This document shows positions 44,961 through 57,062 of a stretch of DNA of 64,000 nucleotides, one piece after another. The notes under the pieces were generated by a model. The model did not search any database. It was not told where the DNA came from and saw only the letters and a program-made list of their open reading frames with translations. A program made the position numbers and the translations under genes. The first letter of the stretch is position 1; every line of letters starts with the position of its first letter. The DNA is from Ashinkailepas kermadecensis (Eukaryota > Arthropoda > Thecostraca > Neolepadidae). The stretch is from contig JAOTOM010004791.1 of NCBI GenBank assembly GCA_034440615.1, forward strand, positions 410,159-474,158, in the 5' to 3' direction.

Positions 44961-46510
44961 GTGGCAGCTGATGACGAGGCTCGACAGCTGACAGCAGATG
45001 ACGAGGCTCGACAGCTGACAGCTGAGGACGGAGCTCAACAGCTGACAGCTGATGACGGTGCTCAGCTGCTGACAGCTGGTGACGGAGCTCAGCAGCTGAC
45101 AGCTGATGACGGTGCTCAGCGGCTAACAGCTGATGACGGAGCTCAGCAGCTGACAGCTGGTGACGGAGCTGAGCTGGTGACAGCTGGTGACGGAGCTCAG
45201 CTGCTGACAGCTGGTGACGGTGCTCAGCAGCTGACAGCTGATGACGGTGTTCAGCTGCTGACAGCTGATGACGGAGCTCAGCAGCTGACAGCTGGTGACG
45301 GTGCTCAGCAGCTGACAGCTGATGACGGTGCTCAGCGGCTAACAGCTGATGACGGAGCTCAGCAGCTGACAGCTGGTGACGGAGCTGAGCTGGTGACAGC
45401 TGGTGACGGAGCTCAGCTGCTGACAGCTGGTGACGGTGCTCAGCAGCTGACAGCTGATGACGGTGTTCAGCTGCTGACAGCTGATGACGGAGCTCAGCAG
45501 CTGACAGCTGGTGACGGAGCTCTGCAGCTGACAGCTGATGACGGTGCTCAGCAGCTGACAGCTGATGACGGTGCTCAGCTGCTGACAGCTGGTGACGGAG
45601 CTCAGCAGCTGACAGCTGGTGACGGAGCTCTGCAGCTGACAGCTGATGACGGTGCTCAGCTGCTGACAGCTGGTGACGGAGCTCAGCAGCTGACAGCTGA
45701 TGACGGTGCTCAGCGGCTAACAGCTGATGACGGAGCTCAGCAGCTGACAGCTGGTGACAGAGCTGAGCTGGTGACAGCTGGTGACGGAGCTCAGCTGCTG
45801 ACAGCTGGTGACGGTGCTCAGCAGCTGACAGCTGATGACGGTGTTCAGCTGCTGACAGCTGATGACGGAGCTCAGCAGCTGACAGCTGGTGACGGAGCTC
45901 TGCAGCTGACAGCTGATGACGGTGCTCAGCAGCTGACAGCTGACGACGGAGCTCAGCAGCTGACAGCTGGTGACGGAGCTCAGCAGCTGACAGCTGGTGA
46001 CGGAGCTCTGCAGCTGACAGCTGATGACGGTGCTCAGCTGCTGACAGCTGGTGACGGAGCTCAGCAGCTGACAGCTGATGACGGTGCTCAGCGGCTAACA
46101 GCTGATGACGGAGCTCAGCAGCTGACAGCTGGTGACGGAGCTGAGCTGGTGACAGCTGGTGACGGAGCTCAGCTGCTGACAGCTGGTGACGGTGCTCAGC
46201 AGCTGACAGCTGATGACGGTGTTCAGCTGCTGACAGCTGATGACGGAGCTCAGCAGCTGACAGCTGGTGACGGAGCTCTGCAGCTGACAGCTGATGACGG
46301 TGCTCAGCTGCTGACAGCTGGTGACGGTGCTCAGCTGCTCACAGCTGGTGACGGAGCTCAGCAGCTGACATCTGGGGACGGAGCTGAGCTGCTGACAGCT
46401 GGTGACGGAGCTCAGCAGCTGACAGCTGGTGACGGTGCTCAGCAGCTAACAGCTGATGCCGGTGCTCAGCAGCTGACAGCTGAGGACGGTGCTCAGTAGC
46501 TAACAGCTGA
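44961..46510 (+). repeat. 27-bp minisatellite, about 57 copies, 378-bp higher-order repeat
   Basis: Unit: GCTCAGCAGCTGACAGCTGA plus TGACGGT. As 27 is a multiple of three, the plus strand stays open for 512 codons (44961-46499), reading AQQLTADDG/AQLLTAGDG nonapeptides. The variant CAGCGGCTAAC occurs at 45117, 45333, 45711 and 46089, intervals of 216, 378 and 378 bp, that is 8, 14 and 14 units. I see no signal peptide, promoter, splice site or homologue, so I treat it as a satellite-like array. A repetitive acidic protein cannot be excluded. Confidence 0.93.
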
Positions 46511-46703
46511 TGACGTTGCTCAGCTGCTGACTGAGACTGCCCAACTGAGAACGTTTTCTAGCAGCCGGTTGCTGATTACAATACCGAAGCAGCTGGGTGC
46601 TAATAGCAGCACCTCAACAACGTTGCGTTGCTGACAAAGTTAAACAAGTACCAGCGTTGAAGGCTGTGCTGTGGCTACTGTTTCAATTGATTTAACGATG
46701 CCA

Positions 46704-46940
<237 letters not shown>

Positions 46941-46999
46941 TAACATAAATATAAACTTTACATTATTATATACCATATTACATCAACATATTAACATAT

Positions 47000-47033
47000 T
47001 ATGTTGTATGTTATAATTATTGCATACAACATA
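47000..47033. repeat. 11-bp inverted repeat in AT-rich DNA
   Basis: TATGTTGTATG and CATACAACATA with a 12-nt loop. Confidence 0.85.
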
Positions 47034-47219
47034 TTATTTGATCTGTTGGTGTACAGGATTGCTGATGGTCCCAATCATACGCTTATTGTACTATCATATT
47101 ATGTAGTAAATAGCGAAAGCAAATGCAGCTATTCGAATCCCTACATCTCTGGGCAGGATACACTTTCTATATTCCAGTTACTGTGCCAAGACCGTATCTT
47201 TAAGAAATAATTTGAGATT

Positions 47220-47470
47220 AAATAGGGAACCGACAAACTAACATTCGTAGGGTACCAAACTACGGGGGCCCAGACCTCCTCCCCCCCCCCCCCCCCCACT
47301 CCCAGACCCACCTGGATCTCCAGCAATGCCTCGCTCCAGGGCTTTTTCAGCCCATGTTGCCTCTCGTAGAAAATCGTCACATCTGAAGAAACGGCTTTTC
47401 TGCAGAACAAGTCCCCCTTGCCCCCCCCCCAGGACCAAATTTCTGGATCCACTCCTACCAAGGGCATAAT
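47220..47470. repeat. Dispersed repeat (low-copy), copy 2, with C-runs
   Basis: Related to 40436-40615. Poly-C runs at 47280-47297 and about 47420-47431. Confidence 0.5.
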
Positions 47471-48406
47471 TTTACAAATTCAACAAGCTGGGCCATGATC
47501 TCAACGATGTCCGTCCAGGAAGGACGCTAAACCGGCAGTAATGGCTATCCATGACCAAGCTTTCCTCAAAATAGCACTTTCGGCCGGAACGCTTTGTGGG
47601 GATGCACTCGGAGACTGGTGCAACGTCTGTCAGGGTTTGTGACGACTCACATATGCGTTGCCAGCGGCCAAAAGGTGAGGGGGGGTTGCTTAAACCAGGG
47701 CCCTCTCCAGCAAGGAACGTACTTGTGCCCCCCCCCCTAATCCATTTGGTCCCGCCCATTTCCTCCATGTATTGTGCCTCCCAAAAAAAATTCAGAAGTC
47801 AGCGCCTCTGTTTCGGTGGTTGGGGTGGAAGGCAAGGAGGTCCACCCAACTCCGGGGTACTCCTAAGGTTTTCGATTTGAAGTCATTGGTTGGCGGAACT
47901 GGTGTAGAAGTTGGAGGCGGCGTCACTGTCCAGTCTAGTGCTCTGGTCAGAGTGATTCTGCGACGCGTCTCTCCACTGAATCTGTGTCTGCTACCAACCG
48001 GGGTTTGCGAGTTTGTAACGTTTTTGTCCCCTGTTCCAGTAATCTTACTGGACGTGATATATCTTGCTTCGTTTCATTGTAATGGTTAATTTGTAATTCT
48101 AGGAATTTAGCTCTTGATATATTCATTCAATTAAAATTAGGCACATGATTATGCATCAGATGTGCAAATAGACTGTGTCCCAGAATCATAGAATGACCGG
48201 CTACCGCAGTGGATTAAACATTATTAGAGTGAAAAATTATCCTACCACCCTGGGATATGATGAACTTAATTCTGTATTTAACTTGTCATCATGTCCAATA
48301 ATTGGAAAATAATAGCTGGAAATTTAATAGTTGCTGATATGTCCAGTATTGAACAATAAAGCAACAAAATATAAAGCATGATGGTGCTGGTAGCATATTT
48401 CGGTCT
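47471..48406. other. Unrecognised region
   Basis: No recognised gene. One more C-run at 47729-47738. Confidence 0.45.
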
Positions 48407-48604
48407 GTGGTGAGCGCGATGACTAGATTGTTTTGTTTGTGGTGCGCACGATGACTAGGTTGTTTTGTTTGTGGTGCGCGCGATGACTAGGTTGTTTTGT
48501 TTGTGGTGCGCGCAATGGCTAGGTTGTTTTATTTGTGGTGAGCGCGATGACTAAGTTGTTTTGTTTGTCGTGCGCGCGATGACTAGGTTAGGTTAGGTTG
48601 TTTT
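48407..48604. repeat. 32-bp tandem repeat, about 6 copies
   Basis: Unit GTGGTGCGCGCGATGACTAG plus GTTGTTTTGTTT. Starts at 48407, 48439, 48471 and on. Confidence 0.94.
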
Positions 48605-49476
48605 GCTCCATATGTGTCGGCATGAAGTCATTTTAAAACATTTTCTAATCAAGATATCTTTCAAGGTGGATCATGATGAAAATCTGTGTTCTCAAAGCAG
48701 ATTCTAGTTGAACGTTAGGAGACCATGCTAGATGATGCAAATGTACGATCAATAAAACTCGAAAACCATCTTTGGACAGTTCCAAGCAACCTCTGCTTAA
48801 CATGCTCATCCATTGAAACACAGGAAACTCCAGATCCTAGCAGGTACAGAGGTAAGAGTAGACATCTAACTACTTAACTAATTGGGTTCTGTCTGATCTG
48901 GGAGCGTCTGATCTCATATCTACATGATGACATGCAAATGCCACTTAATAGATGTCAAAGCCAATTAATCTGAAAACAAGCTGACGATGTTCTGTTGCAG
49001 ATTTTTCCAACCGAGGTACCCATTCTGTGATCGAAATGTTAGGTTCCTGACATTCATGACCTTTTACGTCAACCAATGGTTTCTATCTTATGTTTTCTCC
49101 TGTGAACTGTTTAATTATAGGCGATGCTAATCAATGAATTGCTTGTTAATTGTTAAATAGATGGTCTTTGGCGCTGAAGCTAACACAGATAAGTTACTCG
49201 TTACTCCCTTTGATTGTTCAGTTTGCAGTACAATGCTACAAGTTGCTTGATTCAGTCTTACGAAATCGGCTGTTCCGTGCGGTGTCACCGCGCACAGGTA
49301 TTCCAATATGATGGGAGCTTCGTAGTGCCATCTTCTCCACGGAAAACAATAGGTCACCAATACTGACTATCGCTTCGTTCTAGTTTGTTTCATCATATGC
49401 TTTATTTCATAACAATTCACGAAGTGCACATCTGGTCCGACGGACGACTCGGCTCTGTGCGGCTGGGTCCGCGTGG
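48605..49476. other. Unrecognised, AT-richer region
   Basis: No recognised gene or repeat. Confidence 0.5.
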
Positions 49477-50890
49477 CTCCCCGAGACCGGCACCCCACCA
49501 CACCCAGCTGCAATCGCAGCGTCGTCCGGCACTTCCACCACACCCAGCTACAACCCCAGTGTCGCCCGGCACCCCCACCACACCCAGCTGCAATCTCAGC
49601 ATCGCCCGGCACCCCTACCACACCCAGCTGCAGTCTCAGCGTCGCCCGGCACCCCCACCATCCCAGCTGCAATCTCAGCGTCGCCCGCCCCCCTCCACCA
49701 CACCCAGCTGCAATCTCAGAGTCGTTCGGCACCCCCACCACACCCAGCTGCAATATCAGCGTCGCCTGGCACCCCCACCACACCCATCTACAATCTCAGG
49801 ATCACCCGGTACCCCCGCCATACCAAGCTGCAATCTCAGCGTCGCCCGGCGCCACCACCACACCCAGCTGGAATCTCAGCGTCGTCCGGCATCCCCACCA
49901 CACCCAGCTGCAATCTCAGCGTCGTCCGGCACCTCCACCACACCCAGCTGCAATCTCAGCGTCGCCCGGCACCCCAACATACCCAGCTGCAATCGCAGCG
50001 TCGTCCGGCATATCCACTACATCCAGCTGCAATCTCAGCGTCGCCCGGCACCCCCACCACACCCAGCTGCAATATCAGCGTCGTCCGGCACCTCCACCAC
50101 ACCCAGCTGGAATCGCAGCGTCGTCCGGCATCCCCACCACACCCAGCTGCAATCTCAGCGTCGTCCGGCACCTCCACCACACCCAGCTGCAATCTCAGCG
50201 TCGCCCGGAACCCCAACATACCCAGCTGCAATCGCATCGTCGTCCGGCATATCCACTACATCCAGCTGCAATCTCAGCGTCGCCCGGCACCCCCATCACC
50301 CAGCTACAATCTCAGCATAGCCTGGCACCTCCACCACACCCAGCTGCAATCTCAGCGTCGCCCGGCACCCCCACCATACCCAGCTGCAATCTCAGCGTCG
50401 CCCGGCACCCCCACCACACCCAGCTGCAATCTCAGCGTCGTCCGGCACCTCCACCACACCCAGCTGCAATCTCAGCGTCGCCCGGCACCCCACTATACCC
50501 ATCTGCAATATCAGCGTCGCCTGGCACCCCCACCACACCCATCTACAATCTCAGGATCACCCGGTACCCCCACCATACCAAGCTGCAATCTCAGCGTCGC
50601 CCGGCGCCACCACCACACCCAGCTGGAATCTCAGCGTCGTCCGGCATCCCCACCACACCCAGCTGCAATCTCAGCGTCGTCCGGCACCTCCACCACACCC
50701 AGCTGCAATCTCAGCGTCGCCCGGCACCCCCACCATACCCAGCCGCAATCTCAGCGTCGCCCGGCACCCCCACCACACCCAGCTGCAATCTCAGCGTCGT
50801 CCGGCACCTCCACCACACCCAGCTGCAATCTCAGCGTCGCCCGGCACCCCACTATACCCAACTGCAATATCAGCGTCGCCCGGCAATATC
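49477..50890. repeat. 40-bp minisatellite, about 35 copies
   Basis: Unit CACCCAGCTGCAATCTCAGC plus GTCGCCCGGCACCCCCACCA. Occasional units are 36-39 bp. Blocks recur: ACCCCAACAT at 49971 and 50210 marks a six-unit duplication, and TACCAAGCTG at 49821 and 50576 a larger one. Long frames on both strands are by-products. Confidence 0.96.
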
Positions 50891-50988
50891 GCACATCAAA
50901 GCGATGCGAATATTCCATCTGCGCGACGCTCGTCTGCTCTCGACTCAGATAGTTATCAAGCCGACCAGCCGCACGCTGGGCCGTCTTT

Positions 50989-51853
50989 GCGACGAGCCGT
51001 CCGCGCCACTGCCGCCGCCGTGACGAGCCGTCCGCGCCACTGTCGCCTCCGTGACGATCCGTCCGCGTCACTGTCGCCTCCGTGACGATCCGTCCGCGCC
51101 ACTGTCGCCTCCGTGACGATCCGTCCGCGCCACTGTCGCCTCCGTGACGATCCGTCCGCGTCACTGTCGCCTCCGTGACGATCCTGTCCGCGCCACTGCC
51201 GCCGCCGTGACGATCCGTCCGCGCCACTGTCGCCTCCGTGACGATCCGTCCGCGCCACTGTCGCCTCCGTGACGATCCGTCCGCGTCACTGTCGCCTCCG
51301 TGACGATCCGTCCGCGTCACTGTCGCCTCCGTGACGATCTGTCCGCGCCACTGTCGCCTCCGTGACGATCCGTCCGCGCCACTGTCGCCTCCGTGACGAT
51401 CCGTCCGCGTCACTGCCGCCTCCGTGACGATCCGTCCGCGCCACTGTCGCCTCCGTGACGATCCGTCCGCGTCACTGTCGCCTCCGTGACGATCCGTCCG
51501 CGTCACTGTCGCCTCCGTGACGATCCGTCTACGCCACTGCCGCCGCCGTGACGATCTGTCCGCGCCACTGTCGCCTCCGTGACGATCCGTCCGCGTCACT
51601 GTCGCCTCCGTGACGATCCGTCCGCGCCACTGCCGCCGCCGTGACGATCTGTCCGCGCCACTGTCGCCTCCGTGACGATCCGTCCGCGCCACTGTCGCCT
51701 CCGTGACGATCCGTCCGCGCCACTGTCGCCTCCGTGACGATCCGTCTACGCCACTGTCGCCTCCGTGACGATCTGTCCGCGCCACTGCCGCCGCCGTGAC
51801 GATCCGTCCGCGTCACTGCCGCCTCCGTGACGATCCGTCCGCGTCACTGCCGC
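50989..51853. repeat. 31-bp minisatellite, about 28 copies
   Basis: Unit CGTCCGCGCCACTGTCGCCT plus CCGTGACGATC. It runs directly into LINE P1 coding sequence at about 51855. Confidence 0.97.
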
Positions 51854-51854
51854 C

Positions 51855-52167
51855 GCACAACGTAATCGGCTTTAATTGCGCCCGAGATCGCCCCGAAGTG
51901 GACGATATCGAAGGGCGAGCCACAGTCGCTGGCGCAGGCTGCTCCGCCCAAGGCGCGGTCCTACTCCACCCCGGCCCCTCAGGATCGCCTCCCCTTCCGG
52001 TCTCCTGCGGTCAGCCACCACTCTCGTTCCCCCAGCCCGGACCCCCTGGGGATCCAGAGCCTCCATCCTTTTCAACAGGGTCGTCCGACTCATACGAGAC
52101 GGACGACTGCGTCACGCCCTCGCCTCCACACACACGCCTGCGAGGGCGCCAGCACCAACACCATTAA
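51855..52167 (+). pseudogene. LINE P1: ORF1 C-terminus
   Basis: A Pro/Ser/Arg-rich frame just upstream of the ORF2 endonuclease, in the place where I-group gag proteins have a low-complexity tail. The zinc knuckles are absent, replaced upstream by the 31-bp array. The assignment rests on position and composition only. Confidence 0.45.
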
Positions 52168-53030
52168 TGCAGACACCCACCACTGAATTCTTGCTCCAAT
52201 GGAATACGAGGTCTCTTATATCCCATTGGGCAGAATTCAAGGAATATATCATCAGAAATAAATCATTGATTGCCACCGTTCAGGGGATCCGATGGCGCGA
52301 CAATGATCCATATCATTTTAAAATATTTGGTTATTCTCTTTATTCCCAAAACAGAAACACTACACCCGCGGCGGCGGGGTAGCTTTATTCGTCTCGAAAA
52401 CCCTTCTTCATCGCCTTATCTCCATTAACAATGACCTGAATTGTATTGCAGTATATGTCCAAATTGCACAACTAGAGCTTACTGTACTTTCCCTCTATCT
52501 TCCTCCTACGCATACACTATCTCTAACTTCTGTAACCAATCTCTTCGGTCTTCTCCCACACCCCTGTCTGGTGCTGGGTGATCTCAACGCCCACCACCAG
52601 GCATGGGGTTGTCACACCACATCCCAGCGCGGATACCATATTGAAACACTCCTCAACACCCACAACATGGTCTTTTTAAATGTCCAAACACCTACACACA
52701 GCACAGACATTGCCCCGTTCCGCCCGTCTGCCATTAACCTCTCCCTAGCCTCAGCTTCTATATCACCACTCTTCTCCTGGCACGTTCAACCCGATCCCCT
52801 GTTTAGTGATCACTTCCCCATCCACGTCACCCTCGAACGCTCAGCCCAGTCTAGAGACCGTTTATTTATACCCAACTGGAAGGTTCGCAAAGCGAAATGG
52901 CCATCTTTCTCCCAGGATATTGATAATCTTATCCCTCCCCAGTCTCACCCCCAATTTCGGCATTGCTCAATACCATACTACTCTCGGCAGAAAAACACGT
53001 ACCCAAAACTCGTCGCCCACCCGACCGTAA
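52168..53030 (+). pseudogene. LINE P1: apurinic-like endonuclease
   Basis: FLLQWNTRSLISHWAEFKEY (52187 on) opens the domain. The second catalytic block reads ATVQGIRW (about 52276), where family members have QE, so the metal-binding Glu is Gly. After a frameshift near 52375 come VALFVSKTL, LVLGDLNAHHQAWGC (52568-52612) and LFSDHFPIHVTLE (52800-52838), which keep the GDLN.H and SDH motifs. PNWKVRKAKWPSFSQDID leads to the RT linker. The lost Glu plus frameshifts predict no nicking activity. Confidence 0.88.
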
Positions 53031-54880
53031 AACCGTGCCGTGGTGGAACGACGAGTGCAAACGAGCCGTCGCCTCACGGCGGCGGGCTGAGCGGAAATTT
53101 CGGGAAAACCTCACTGTACAAAACATGGTAGAAGCCCGCGAGGCAAAACTACGCTGTCAGCAAATTATTCTTTCGGCCAAGAAACACAGCTGGCAACTCT
53201 ACTCCAACACATTCGACCGATTCACCCCCACCTCCCAAATCTGGACTCAACTTCGCTCCTTCTCCAATGGCGGAGCCCCACACCGCACATTCCCACAACT
53301 GACAATTAACTAACAGCACATAACTGAGCCCACAGCCGTCGCGGAACACTTCGCCGCCTATTACTCTGACATCTCTTCCAACACTCAATACTCACAGCAC
53401 ACCACCTCATTCCTTCGCGACACTCTTGCTACTTGCCATTTGGACTCAGACAACTCCGAACCCTACAACGCCCCCTTTACCCTCTATGAACTAAATTTGT
53501 CCCTCTCAAAGGTATCCAGTAGGGCTCCTGGACCTGATCACTTGACATACCTTTTCTTTCAAACTCTCTCTCTGATTCTGGTGAAGACATCCTCCTCTCG
53601 GCACTAAATCAACTATGGGCTGACGGCACTTTTCCACCCTCTTGGTCTGCTGGTACTATCATCCCTATACCTAAGCCTTCCAAACCTCGACATCTCCCCT
53701 CTAGCTATCGTCCTATCTCTCTCACTAGTTGTGCTTGCAACATTTTTGAGCGCATGGTCAATGGACGAATCAGAGTCTATCTCGAATACGACGACATTAT
53801 CTCCCCTTTCAGAGCGGCTTCCGACCAAGGCGAAGCACCGCTGACAACCTAGTCGAAATTGTGGATTCAATGCAGCGTGGCTTCGGGAAAAAATCCGAAA
53901 CCATCGCCCTTTTTTAGACCTAAAATCCGCGTTTAACAAAGTACATTGTTCTGCCCTTGGAATTAAATTACACCGTATTGGTATCAAGGGCAGAATGGTC
54001 ACCTTTATCGCAAACTTTCTACAAAATTGTTCCTTCGTCGTCCGCTGCGGTAACATTCATTCCCGGCCTCACACTCTCGATCAAGGCGTCCCGCAAGGCA
54101 ACGTCCTATCTCCTCCAACCTCTTTCTTATTATGATCAACGACGTATTAGAACAACTTCCCCTAATGTCTCCCCCCTAAAATATTCTCTCTATGCCGATT
54201 ATTTGGCTATTTGGTGTAGACACCGGTCGGCAGATTCAGCTAATCACTTTGTCCAACTCGCCATGAATCACCTTGATTCATGGTGCTCCCTCTGGGGGCT
54301 ACAAATCTATCCCACGAAATCGGCCATTATGCTCTTTTCCCGGCTCCCCAGGCATATCCCACCTGGCACACCACTCCGCTATCGCGATCAAATTATCCCC
54401 CTCCAAACCTCCTTGAAATATCTCGGAATTATCCTCGACAAAGGACTCTATTTTGGCCCCCACATTACTAATCTTAAACAACGCTGCGCCGTGTGTCTAA
54501 ATCTCCTGCCCTGCATCTCCGGCCGCGACTGGGGTACAGACAGGACTACCCTTAGCAAAATGTACATCACACTGATTCGTTCAATCCTGGAATACAATGC
54601 GTTCATCTTCGATCATATATCTCCAACACTCACCAAATCACTAGAATGCATACAAAATCACGCACTCCGCCTCATCACCAGAGCACACGGCACCACACCT
54701 ACCATCAGTATCCGGGGTGAGGCCGATCTCCCTAGCCTACAACACCGCAGAACACTACAACTCGTCAGATACCACTTCAGGACAACAACACAACCAAATC
54801 ACCTCTCCAGTGTCGCATGGTCTAAACCCCGGTTCGGCACGCCAAAAACAAAAATAAATACAGCATTGCTATTCACTTGA
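53031..54880 (+). pseudogene. LINE P1: reverse transcriptase
   Basis: The linker TVPWWNDECKRAVASRRRAE (53030-53090) and SQIWTQLRSF are followed by SSRAPGPDHLTY (53518), PSSYRPISLTSCACNIFERM (about 53698-53757) and, across frame changes, FLDLKSAFNKV (about 53920, motif A). Then QGVPQGNVLSP (54085-54115, motif B) and YADYLAIW (54193-54216), where the YADD catalytic box has become YADY. LKYLGIILDKGLYFGPHI and LEYNAFIFDHI form the thumb. The last frame runs 53957-54880. The Asp-to-Tyr change alone would abolish polymerisation. A SINE follows directly. Confidence 0.9.
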
Positions 54881-54884
54881 AGCA

Positions 54885-55122
54885 GGGGACATGGTCTAGG
54901 GGAAGATGCTCGTCTCACAACTGAAAGATTGTGGGTTCGAGTCTCCCGATGTGCTACTCTCGCCTGAACCAATCGGCGTGAGATTCCGCTATTTGACTCA
55001 CGGTGCGCGTAAACCAATACCAGCATCACTTGAAACAGACTCAATCCCCAAACTTGAGTATCTCCCATTTTTAGGTACAATAAAATCCTACTTACCCCCA
55101 TCGACGTTGAAGTCAATTTTTT
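54885..55122 (+). mobile_element. tRNA-derived SINE inserted in LINE P1
   Basis: ATGGTCTAGGGGAAGATGCT contains an A-box (TGGTCTAGGGG) and GTGGGTTCGAGTCTCC a B-box (GGTTCGAGTCT), about 30 nt apart, as in pol III promoters. About 150 nt of unrelated body and a run of ten Ts (55112-55121) complete it. The head resembles tRNA-Val in pattern, but the anticodon stem does not pair, so it is not a functional tRNA. It separates the RT and RNase H domains of P1. I could not fix the target-site duplication (TTGAAG on both sides is a candidate). Confidence 0.65.
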
Positions 55123-55990
55123 TTTTAATATCAAGAGGCCCACCCACAACACACTTTCTTTTACACTGACGGCTCCGGTACCAGCAATGGTACGGGCGCC
55201 GCCTGGTGCGGTGGGCCCGACACTGGCCAAACCAAATTAACACGTCATCATTCGGTATACACAGCAGAATTAGTCGTCATACTCAACGGCTGCCCCTACT
55301 ACAATCACTGCCCCTACTACAATCTGCACTGACTCACGATCCTCCGTAGACGCGTTCGCGACCATACACAACACCACGCACCCCACACTCCACGCCATCC
55401 GACACCTCTACAATGACAACCACGCACGCCTTCAACTCACCCTCCTCTGGATCCCCGGACATAGGGGTATCCAGGGGAACGATCGAGCGGATGGCCTGGC
55501 CCGAACGGCGATCGACCGCCCCCCGAATGAGGGAGTACCGGTACCACCCGGGGATCTCCGAGCCCTGACCAATAGCCTATTTAAGAAATATATCCAGGAC
55601 TGCTGGTCACACAACACTACACACCTACACGCTATCAAGCCCACACTCTCCAAGTGGCCATCTTGCAACCAACACTCCCGTTTGAACGAGGTGCCGCTCG
55701 CCAGACTTCGCCTCGGACACACCAGACTGACACACAATTATATTTGTATCGACCACACCACCTTCCACTTTGTGCCACATGTCGTGTACGCATTACTGTC
55801 GCTCATGTCCTACTTACCTATCCAGCATATGCTCCTCATCGTCGCGCTATTATCCAGCATTTCACCAACATCCATATGCAAATTTCGCTTCGGGCTCTCC
55901 TCGGAGATGAGCAACCGGCGCTCCTCCAGTTACTTTTTCGCTTTCTACATGACACCAAACTTTCCGAACGGATCTGATTTCTCTGTTGTA
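55123..55990 (+). pseudogene. LINE P1: RNase H and C-terminal region
   Basis: FFYTDGSGTSNGTGAAWCGG (55148 on), YTAELVVILNG, TICTDSRSSVDAF and LLWIPGHRGIQGNDRADGLA (about 55440-55500) give all four acidic RNase H positions. Then LARLRLGHTRLTHNYI (55690-55745) and, in another frame, a FHFVPHVV-type degenerate zinc segment. The GFG-rich end reaches about 55990. Stops within the RNase H part show decay, though the catalytic residues themselves remain. Confidence 0.85.
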
Positions 55991-56640
55991 CGTTACCTGG
56001 TCAAAACTGAATTGATGTGAAGTTAAAAGCTATGACACGTGCCGCACTCCTCGTTCGCTGTATAACTCCGCTCCACACAACTTCCTCTCCGACCCTGTAA
56101 AACACATACATATAGGTTATCTCACACTAAGTAGGCAGGGACCGATCCAATCTGGCCAAAACGGACGGTTTTCCTTGTAATATTGCGCTTGATTTTTACT
56201 TACGGGTTTTCCAAGCAGCTTGGTTTTTCCACTTCTCAGGTTTTTCCAAGCTTTAACCTAAACATACACCTACACATACAAAGTCCGGCTTGACGCCCAC
56301 GACTCGCCCTGGACGTCGGGCCTCCGCTTCGCCATTTCAGGTTGCAGGTGGGCAGTGGAGCCTCTCCGCCGGTAATGAAGCTGCCCACCTCCCAAATGTC
56401 CTTCTAATTGTCGTGTATGTATGTATGTATGTCCGTGTATGAACCTGTATGCTATGCATGTATCGGCCCTTGACGCCACGTTCTTTGTTTGCCGGCGTCT
56501 CATCTTTCCTCTCTTGCTTCCTTGATATAACCGGATGTCACATAAGCCGGATTAACGTAACTACTTCTTTAACGTAACGAATCTCTAGCGGATGGCACTT
56601 TGCCTCTGCTAAAGATAAAAAAGTCGCTGGCGTTTCGACT
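55991..56640 (+). other. Probable LINE P1 3' untranslated region
   Basis: Non-coding sequence after the last P1 motif. It includes a short (GTAT)n at 56413-56430 and AACGTAAC repeats at 56565-56580, similar in style to the AACGTAA-rich tails of copies A to C. The end was not defined. Confidence 0.45.
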
Positions 56641-56899
56641 CACAACACCTGCCATCACACGCCCACATACACAACAAGGCCTACAAGGTACGCCTCTACG
56701 TCCCTTTGTCACTATGTTGTTGTTGATTGAAGTTTACCAGCCTGCCACCGTCAGGTAATGTCGGCTGTTTACGGCTTTGTAGATAGGTTGAAGGTGGTGG
56801 TCCGGACGGTGCTAGGGCGTAGTTGGAGGGTGGGGGGCCATCGCCTTTCGGTTGAACATTGCAAGAAACACTATTTCACGTCATACACTGTTTGGGCTT

Positions 56900-57012
56900 T
56901 TTATGAGTTCGTTTTTTTATTTTATTTTCTTTCTTTGTTTTGTTTGTTTTGTTTGTTTGTTTTTGTTTTGTTTTGTGTTGTGTGTTTTTTGTTTGTTTTT
57001 TTTCATGTTTGT
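56900..57012. repeat. T/G low-complexity tract
   Basis: About 110 bp of T with TTTG interruptions. In the sense of the minus-strand gag it is an A-rich stretch just downstream of the coding end. Confidence 0.9.
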
Positions 57013-57062
57013 TTCAGGTCCTGGTGTCGACTATACACCAGCCTGTTTGTCTTGCTTTCTTT

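Noticed and set aside
48585..48600. Telomeric TTAGG-type repeat
   Set aside because: Only about three copies of AGGTT within the 32-bp repeat. Not a telomere tract.
49473..51023. 516-codon plus-strand and other long frames over the 40-bp array
   Set aside because: The unit is 40 bp, so all three frames are read in turn and repeat every 120 bp. This is an artefact of the array.
50751..51785. 344-codon minus-strand frame rich in Arg, Asp and Gly
   Set aside because: Direct consequence of the 31-bp repeat. No codon-level constraint visible.
54890..54965. Functional tRNA gene
   Set aside because: A- and B-boxes are present, but the anticodon and acceptor stems do not pair. Better explained as a SINE head.
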